This document shows, piece after piece, positions 46,201 through 55,200 of a DNA stretch of 64,000 nucleotides; position 1 is the first letter of the stretch, and each line of letters starts with the position of its first letter. Origin of the DNA: JADKBO01 sp965230345 (lineage in GTDB: Bacteria > Bacteroidota > Bacteroidia > Chitinophagales > Saprospiraceae); NCBI GenBank assembly GCA_965230345.1, contig CBDDKR010000002.1, positions 558,001-622,000 on the forward strand, given 5' to 3'. Below the pieces are notes generated by a model. It ran no database searches. It was not told the DNA's origin and worked only from the letters and a program-made list of their open reading frames with translations. The translations under genes were made by a program, and so were the position numbers.

Positions 46201-49200
46201 GACTTGCAAAATCATCCTCAAGACCAACATTTCTAAGAATCGCAGTACCAGTATTTTCAACTGTAAACCTATATGTAACATCATAGTTACCCGCAATTCC
46301 ACTATTCGCAGGTACTATATTATCAACAAGTTTAGATACACCAATAGACGGTATTGGTTGTAATGGTGTTGGATCATCAGGACTTCCTGTATCTCCAGGC
46401 TCTCCAGGGTTTGTTGATTCTGGATCCATACCACTATCTGAAATATCCATAACAGCAACTAGATCGTTTCCAGGATTATTTGGATCTCCTATACCGTTAC
46501 CCATTCCATCCGTTGGCAATCCACTTACACTTGCTTGATTGGTTAAACCAATAGCTGGAATTTCACTTGCATCTAATTCCACTCTAAAACTTACGATGAT
46601 ATATTCTTCAGGTAGTAACACTCCGTCGATACCATCAAAAATATTTGGTAAAACTCCTATAGTAGGGTCAACAGAAGCACTAGAGCTCTCAATGACTGGT
46701 TGTGTAGTAACATTGACATATGCAGGTGTCAATTGAGTTACAACATCATCAACTAAACTTATATTTTCCAAGGCCGTTGAGCCTGTATTTCTAACCTCTA
46801 ACGAAAATGTAACATCTACATTTCCTTGAACATTACTTATTGCTGGAACAACATCTGTTATACTCTTTACAACACTAATTTCAGGGATATGTAATGGTGT
46901 TGGGTTATTGGTATCTCCCGTTCCATTATCTCCCGAACCTAGTGGATTATCTCCACCCACATCGGCAGGGTCTGTAGATGAAGTATTGTCATCAGAAATG
47001 TCTGTAATTTCGTTACCCAATCCATCTAATCCTATAGCAGTAGCTTGATTCTCTAACCCTGAAGCAGGGGATTCACTTGCGTCAATTTCAACTACAACTT
47101 GAATTGTCACCTGCTCTCCAGGAGCAAGCTCTCCATCACTATTTAATAAATTATTATCAAGGGTTCCATCGTAGTTTGCATTTGCGGAAGGGTCTATTGT
47201 AGCAACATCTCCACCAGCTACAGTAATGATTGGTGGTATCGTAATACCGACAAAGGCATCACCCCATTGCGCTGATAAAACATCTGACAATTGGATATTT
47301 GTAAGATTATTACCTCCAATGTTGCCAACAACAAAGTCGATTGTTACATCATAATTACCATAGGTACCACTTACAGAAGGAGTAGTTGCAACAATAGATT
47401 TAACAACACCTATTCTTCCAGGTAAGGATAAAGGAGTTGGGTCATCACTGCCTCCACTGTCTCCAGGATTTCCAGGGTTAGTTCCGTCGGCATCTGTACC
47501 CGAATCAGAGGTGTCTGTTATATCGTTATCCATATACGGATTACCTGTAAATGGATTGGTTAATGTACCTCCCATTCCATCTGTTGGTAATCCTTCAGCA
47601 GTTGATTGATTAAGAAGTGGTTGAACACCTGATATTCCATTCAAATCAATTTCAACTGTTATATCTACAATAATTTCTTCTCCAGGATTCATTAAACCAC
47701 TGACTCCATCCAAAGCATCATTTACTCCATCCATTACTGTGTTAGAGGCGTTAGCTATTGGATTAGCCGCTGCTGCAGGACTTCCACTCAAAACTGATAT
47801 ATTCGTAGTACCTACATAACCGCCTTGTAAAGCTGTGATTATATCATCCATCAAGGATATATTCTCCAAAATAGTATTCCCCGTATTCTTGATGGCGTGT
47901 CTATACGTAATATAGTAGTGATTTGCTGAAGTTGGTGAGTTAGATACATCATTGATACTCTTGGCAACACTAATACTTGGTAAGTGTGGTAATCCTGTCG
48001 GATCATCCTCCCCTCCAGTATCATTGTCATTATTCATATCCCCATCTATATCTGATCGATCATCAGATAAATCTTCAACTTCATTTCCATCAGGATCATT
48101 TCCAAATGCAACAGCCTGATTCAACGCAGGATTAGGTAATTGATCTAAATCAAGTTCAACCGTAATCTGAACGGACAAGGAATCTCCAGGAGCTAAAGTC
48201 CCATCGGTTCCAATAAACATGTTATTCCCTGAACTATAGCCCGTAAAAATATTGCTTACTGTTGGATCAGAAGAAGCTAGATTTGAAACACTCATACTAA
48301 TAGTTGGTTGTGTTATTACACCAACAAAACCGCTTCCAAATTCATCCGCAAAATCATCCACAAGATTTAAAGAAGTTAAGTTAACTCCTCCTATATTTTT
48401 CAATTCAAATTCATAAGTCACATGTACATTTCCAGTACTACTTGGTACAACTGTAGTCAATTGTTTTGTCACATCAATTGCTCCAGGTAAAACAACAGGA
48501 GTTGGGTCATCCGCTGTACCCATGTCATTTGGACTATCAGGGTTTGATGTATTTGGATCAGTCCCATCATCAGATGTATCACTGACATCAGAAAGAGATC
48601 CACCAGAAGGATCAGTAGGATCCATTAGATTTGTTCCAAATTCGTCTACTGGTGTTCCAATAATTTCAGCTTGATTGGTTACAGGTTGAGGCATTATGCC
48701 TGCAAACCCAACAGGATCTACTTCAAACCTTAAGGTTACAGCAAATTGCTGGTTTGGAGCCATCATTCCATCAGTACCAAGTAACATATTGATATCCCCG
48801 GTTCCATCAAACATTGGATTAACACTTGGAATCACATTCGCACTTATGTTAGATACATCAACTGAAAGATTTTGGCTTACAGGATCGGCTACTGGGAAAA
48901 TACCATTTAAGTCATCTAAAAGAGACAGATTATTTAAATAGGTATTACCAACGTTCTCAACAACAAAATCAAAAGTAAGTAGTACATCGCCATTCGTTAG
49001 TGAAACAGCTTCCGATAAAGTCTTAACCACACTTATTTCAGGTAGTGGAGGGAAGGCAGAAGGATCATCAGTTCCTCCGGTTTCATTATCATTATTCGTA
49101 TCATTATCTAAATCTGAGTTATCATCAGATAAATCCGTTACTTCATCACCATTGGGATCATCACCAATGACCTCAGCTTGATTAAATGCAGGCATTGGCA

Positions 49201-52200
49201 TCTCACTGGCATCAACTTCGATCATCAAGTCAACTGTAATACATTCTCCTGATTCTAATCCACCATCGCCATTCAGCATGTTGTTTTGAGGAGCAAATCC
49301 AGAGTAGTTTGCATTTGTTGTTGGGTCTGAAAGGCTTCCATTTATGCCTGCCACAATAATAGATGGGGCAGATACTACTCCAACAAAACCAGAACCAAAT
49401 TCAATACTTAAATTATCTATTAAATCTACATTTACGATATCGACACCACCAATATTACATATTTCAAATTCATATGTTGCATCGTAGTTTCCAATATTTC
49501 CGCTCGAGGCCATTATTGGTAACCCTATCAATGATTTATTTACTTCAATATTAGCAGGAAGTACAATAGGAGTTGGGTCATCATAAATATTACTTCCTGT
49601 ACCATCACCATCAGCACCAGTATTATCATCACTTGGATCTCCATTGTCTACCAATCCAGTACCATCATCCGATTCATCCGCTACTTCTCCAATTACATAA
49701 GCACTATTTGTTGATGGATTGATCAATACGTTACCTGATCCATCTTCAGGAATTCCTGAAACAACAGCCTGATTCGTCACAGGTTGTGGCATAATTCCTC
49801 CGAAATCAGCACCGTCAACTTCCACCATTAAGGTCACCGTAAAGGATTGACCTGGAGCCAATATCCCAGTAGATCCATTAAATAATTCTGTATTTCCAAT
49901 TCCATCATACATAGCTGATACAGCTGGAATCATATCAGCATCAACATCATTTGTGGTTATTGACAATGGTGACAATTGAGTTAAAGGATTGGCTACCGGT
50001 AAAAACGAAAGAGGATCTGTGAGACTTAAATTCGTCATGTAGGTATTACCAGTGTTTGCCACCTCAAATTCAAATGTTATTAACACATCTTCATTCGCCA
50101 AAATCTCTGTATTGGTTACAGCTTTGGTAACTGATATATTAGGAAGATACAACAACGTAGGATCATCAGTTCCTCCGGTTTCATTATCATTATTAGAATC
50201 GTTATCAAAGTCGGTATTATCATCCGATAAATCATTAATTGGATCCAATGGACTACCATTATCATCAGTTAAAGGTGTACCACTATTATCAGCAGGTATA
50301 CCTACAACTTCTGCCTGATTATCAAGTGGACTTGAAGCCGTATTACAATTTGGATCAATATCGACAGTTATCTCTACATATAGAGTATCTCCAGGGAATA
50401 ACAATCCATCACTATTAAGAAGGTTGGTTGTTAACCCTTCACCCGTATAAGCGTTATTAGCAATTGGCGCAGTACCACTGACATTAGTTGTATTCAATAT
50501 AGGATCTTGAGCATTACCAACATAAGCACATCCATATTGAGAAGCAAAATCCTCAATTAAATCAATATTAGCTAATGCTACATTTCCTGTATTTGCAATA
50601 GAGAATTCAAACGTTGTTGTATACGTTCCGTTGTCATTCGCTATTGGTGAAGGAAGTACAGATTTTGTCAATTCCAAAGAAGGCATTGCTGGCATTGGAG
50701 TAGGATCATCGGGTGTTCCCATATCACCTGGCTCATCAGGATTTGTAGATTCAGGGTCATTACCACTATCTGAAACATCACTTACATCTCCCAAAGTATT
50801 TCCAGGGTTGTTAGGATCTAGAATAGGATTACCTGTTCCATCTGTTGGAGATCCTGTAGCCATAGCTTGATTGGTCAAGCCCATAGAAGGAATCTCACTC
50901 GCATTTATTTCTATGGTAATATGAACAAATACTTGTTCACCAGGCAACAGAATTCCTGCAGTACCACCTAACAGTGTAGCCCCAGTACCTGTATTAGGAT
51001 CAATTGTTGCGCTAGATGAAACGATACTTGCATCATCAACAATTCCAACATAAGCAGGACTTAATTGTGTCGCAAAATCATCACCAAGTGCTATATTTTC
51101 TAAAACAGTTGTTCCAGTATTCTGAACAATCAATCTGTAGGTGACATCAAAGTTACCAGATATTCCACTTGCAGCAGGGTTTGTACTAAATACAGATTTA
51201 GTCACGCTAATTTCTGGAATATTTAATGGAGAAGCATTATTTGAATCTCCTGTTCCATCATCTCCAGCTCCATTAGGATTGTCTCCATCTGCATCAGCAG
51301 GATTTGTTGATGAAGTGTTATCATCTGATAGATCGGATATTTCATTTCCTAGAGCATCGCTAGCTGTAACAGTTGCTTGATTTTCCAAACCATCAACTGG
51401 TGCTGCGCTTGCATCAATTTCAGCAACAATTTGAACAACAATCTGTTCAGTTGACGCAAGGGCTCCATCACTATTTAATAATTCACTGTCTATTAGCCCA
51501 TCAAAACCAACATTTACTGTTGGATCAGTTGTTGGTATATATCCTCCAGCTACTGTAATGACTGGACTTGTTACAACACCTACAAATGCATCACCCCACT
51601 GTTCCGCTAGTTTATCTTCTAAGTTTATATTCGTTATCTGGTTTCCTCCGATATTCTCTATCAAGAAATCAATCGTCACATCATAATTTCCATACACACC
51701 ACTACTTGCAGCTGAAACATTAGATATCGTTTTAACTACAGCAATTCTACCAGGTAATGATAGTGGTGTTGGGTCGTCACTTCCTCCAGTATCACCTGGA
51801 GCACCAGGGTTATCACCATCAGCATCGGTACCGCTATCTGACACATCCGTAACATCACCATCCATATATGGATTACCCGTAGATGTATTAACCAAGGCGG
51901 TACCCATACCATCCGTTGGCAAGCCTTCAACGGTAGATTGATTTAATAGAGGTTGAATTCCAGTAATAGCAGCAATATCCACTTCTACAGTAATATCTAC
52001 TATAACCTCCTCTCCTGGATTCAAAATGCCACTCATTCCATCCAATGCATCATTTACTCCATCCATCACAGTAGTTGCTGTATTGGGGATAGGGTTGGAT
52101 TGAGCAATCGGGCTACCATTAGAAACAGCAATGTTTGTAGTCCCTACGTACCCTCCTTGAAGAGCCGTGACAATATCATCCGTCAAAGTAATGTTTTCTA

Positions 52201-55200
52201 AAATCGTATTTCCCGTATTCTTCAAGACATGTCTGTAAGTCACATAGAAGTGATTGACCGAAGTTGGTGAGTTAGAAACATTATTAATTGTTTTAGCCAA
52301 ATGAATTGATGGGAAGATAGGCATTCCTGTTGGATCATCTTCTCCCCCTGTTTCATTATCATTTACAGTATCACCGTCTAAATCAGATCGATCATCCGAT
52401 AAATCTGTTACTTCATTACCCATTGGGTCATCAGCCATACCTTCTGCCTGATTAAACACTGGATCAGGAAGATGATCAAGATCCAACTCAACTTGTACAG
52501 TCACCGTATTACATGATCCTACTACAAGAGTTCCATTTCCATTAAGCAAATTCGTATTTGGAACAAATCCAGTATAACTAGGGTTTGCCGTAGCCCCACC
52601 TGCTCCACTAATAGATGGTGCTGTAATAACCGATACAAACCCAGAACCAAATTCTGAACTCATATCATCTATTAAATCAATATTAACCAGATCAACACCT
52701 CCAATATTACAAATTTCAAAGGAGTAATCAACAAGGGCATTACCTGGAGTTGGTGCTGGAACAATTGATGTTAGCGTCTTAGTAACATCTAAAATACCCG
52801 GCAGTGTAATTGGAGTTGGGTCATCCGAAGTTCCCATATCACCAGGAAACCCTGGATTGCTAGTAGTTGCACTCGAACCATCATCTGAAAGATCCATAAC
52901 TGGATTTGCATATGGCATTCCCGAACTTGGATCATTCAATGGATTTCCTGAATCATCAGAAGGAGTACCAATTGCCGTTGCTTGATTAGTCACGGGTTGT
53001 GGCATAATTAAAGCGAAATCCACGGGATTAACTTCTACAGTAACAGTTGCCATAAATTGTTGACCAGGTGCCATCAATGATGTTGAACTTGTTAATGTAA
53101 TTGTGTCATTTGCTCCACCATCGTATGTAATACTAGGCATCGGTGCCATTTCCGAAGTTATATTCGTAATGGACACTGCTATATTTTGTGTTGAAGGAAG
53201 GGCAGATGCTAAAAATGGCATTGGGTCGATAACATTAACTTCATCCAGATGAGTATTACCAGTGTTCTCAACTAAAAATTCAAAAGTTAACTCGAGGTCT
53301 CCATTGTCCATTACTTGAGTAGAAACAAGCTGTTTAGCAATATTTATACTTGGTAGATCAGGAAATAGAGTAGGATCATCACTTCCTCCAGATTCATTAT
53401 CATTTACGCTATCACTGTTAAGATCTGTATTATCATCTGAAAGATCTTCTACTACTTCACCGTTTGGATCTTCTGCACTTACATTAGCCTGATTAGCAGG
53501 CATTATTGGCATTTGATCAGCATCAATCTCAACAGTTACTGTTACGGTTTGACATTCACCGACTAATAAATCACCGTCTCCATTTAATAAGTTATCGAAT
53601 GGAGTAATCCCTGTATACATCGAGTTTACCGTGGCTGTACCTAATCCCATAGTAGTTGGGCTATTTACTACTCCTACAAATCCACTACCGAATTGAGCAT
53701 TAAAATCATCATACAGATCAATATTCGATAAATCAACATTACCATTATTACAAAATGTAAATGTATATGTCGCATCAAAATTTCCTATCGTGCCACTAGA
53801 AGCTGCAGTAGGAATACCTGATAGAATTTTGGTTAACTCAATAGATGGAACTAAAATTGGAGTCGGTGTTCCAGGGCCACCAGAATCTACACTAGGGTCA
53901 TCACCGTCAGTTGAATTATCAAGGACTTGTACTCCATTTAAATCATCTCCATAAGCTTGAGCTCTATTCTCTTGTGGGTTATCAAGGTTAGATGTAATTA
54001 CTTCTACAACTACCTCAACTGTTAAATATTCTCCAGGTAATAATGTTCCTGTATTATCCGCAAACATATTATCTGCACTCACATCAAATATGGTGTTCAT
54101 TCCGTCACCTCCATCCCATGGCATATCTAATGTTGGGTCCACACTTGCAGAAGATGAAATAATGATTGGCCCATTTACCACTCCAACCCAAGCATTATTC
54201 AATTGCTGAACCATATCATCAGAAAGACGGATATCGCTCAAAGGAGTTGTTCCTGTATTTTCAACAGTGAATTCAAAAGTTAGTAAACTATTACCAGATG
54301 TAGCACTTCCTTCAATGTTGGTTAATGATTTACTTACTCCAATTTCAGCAATGGCTAAAGGCGTGGGGTCATTTGTATTCCCTGTTCCCGTATCACCATC
54401 TCCAGTATCGTTGTCACCAGAAGGATCACTTGGAACTGTACCATTGGTATTATCATCAGAAATATCTGTAATTACGTTACCAAGATTATCTGTTCCTGAA
54501 ACAGTCGCCTGATTTAGAAGCCCTGTCGAAGGTGATTCGCTTGCGTCTACCTCGACTACAACTTCTACAGCAAATTGCTCACCTGGAGACAACTCTCCAT
54601 CATTGTTCAGAAGTTCATTGTCTAATGTTCCATCAAAATTAGGATTTGCAGTAGGATCAATCGTTGCCACATCACCTCCAGATGATGAAATCGAAGGAGA
54701 TGTTACAACACCAACAAACGCCGTTCCCCATTGAGAAGACAACATATCAATTAATGAAATGTTGGTTAAGTTTATACCATCTGTATTTTCAATAACAAAC
54801 TCTATGGTAACATCATAATTGCCATTTACCCCACTACTGGCAGCATTGACATTTGTTATCGATTTTACCACAGCAATACTCCCAGGTAACGATAATGGAG
54901 TAGGATCATTGGACCCACCTGTATCGTTAGGAGCACCAGGGTTATTAGAATCAGCTATAGAACCACTATCTGAATCATCAGTAATTTGTCCAGGCATATA
55001 CATCATTCCTGTGGTAGGGTTAACCAAAGCTGTACCCATTCCGTCTGTAGGAAGACCTTCAACTGTAGATTGATTCAATAAAGGTTGATTACAACTTATT
55101 AAAGACGCATCTGCTTCTACAGTAATATCTACAATAAATGATTCACCTGGCTCTAATAGTCCGTCATTACCAAGAGCATCATTTGTTCCATCCATAACTG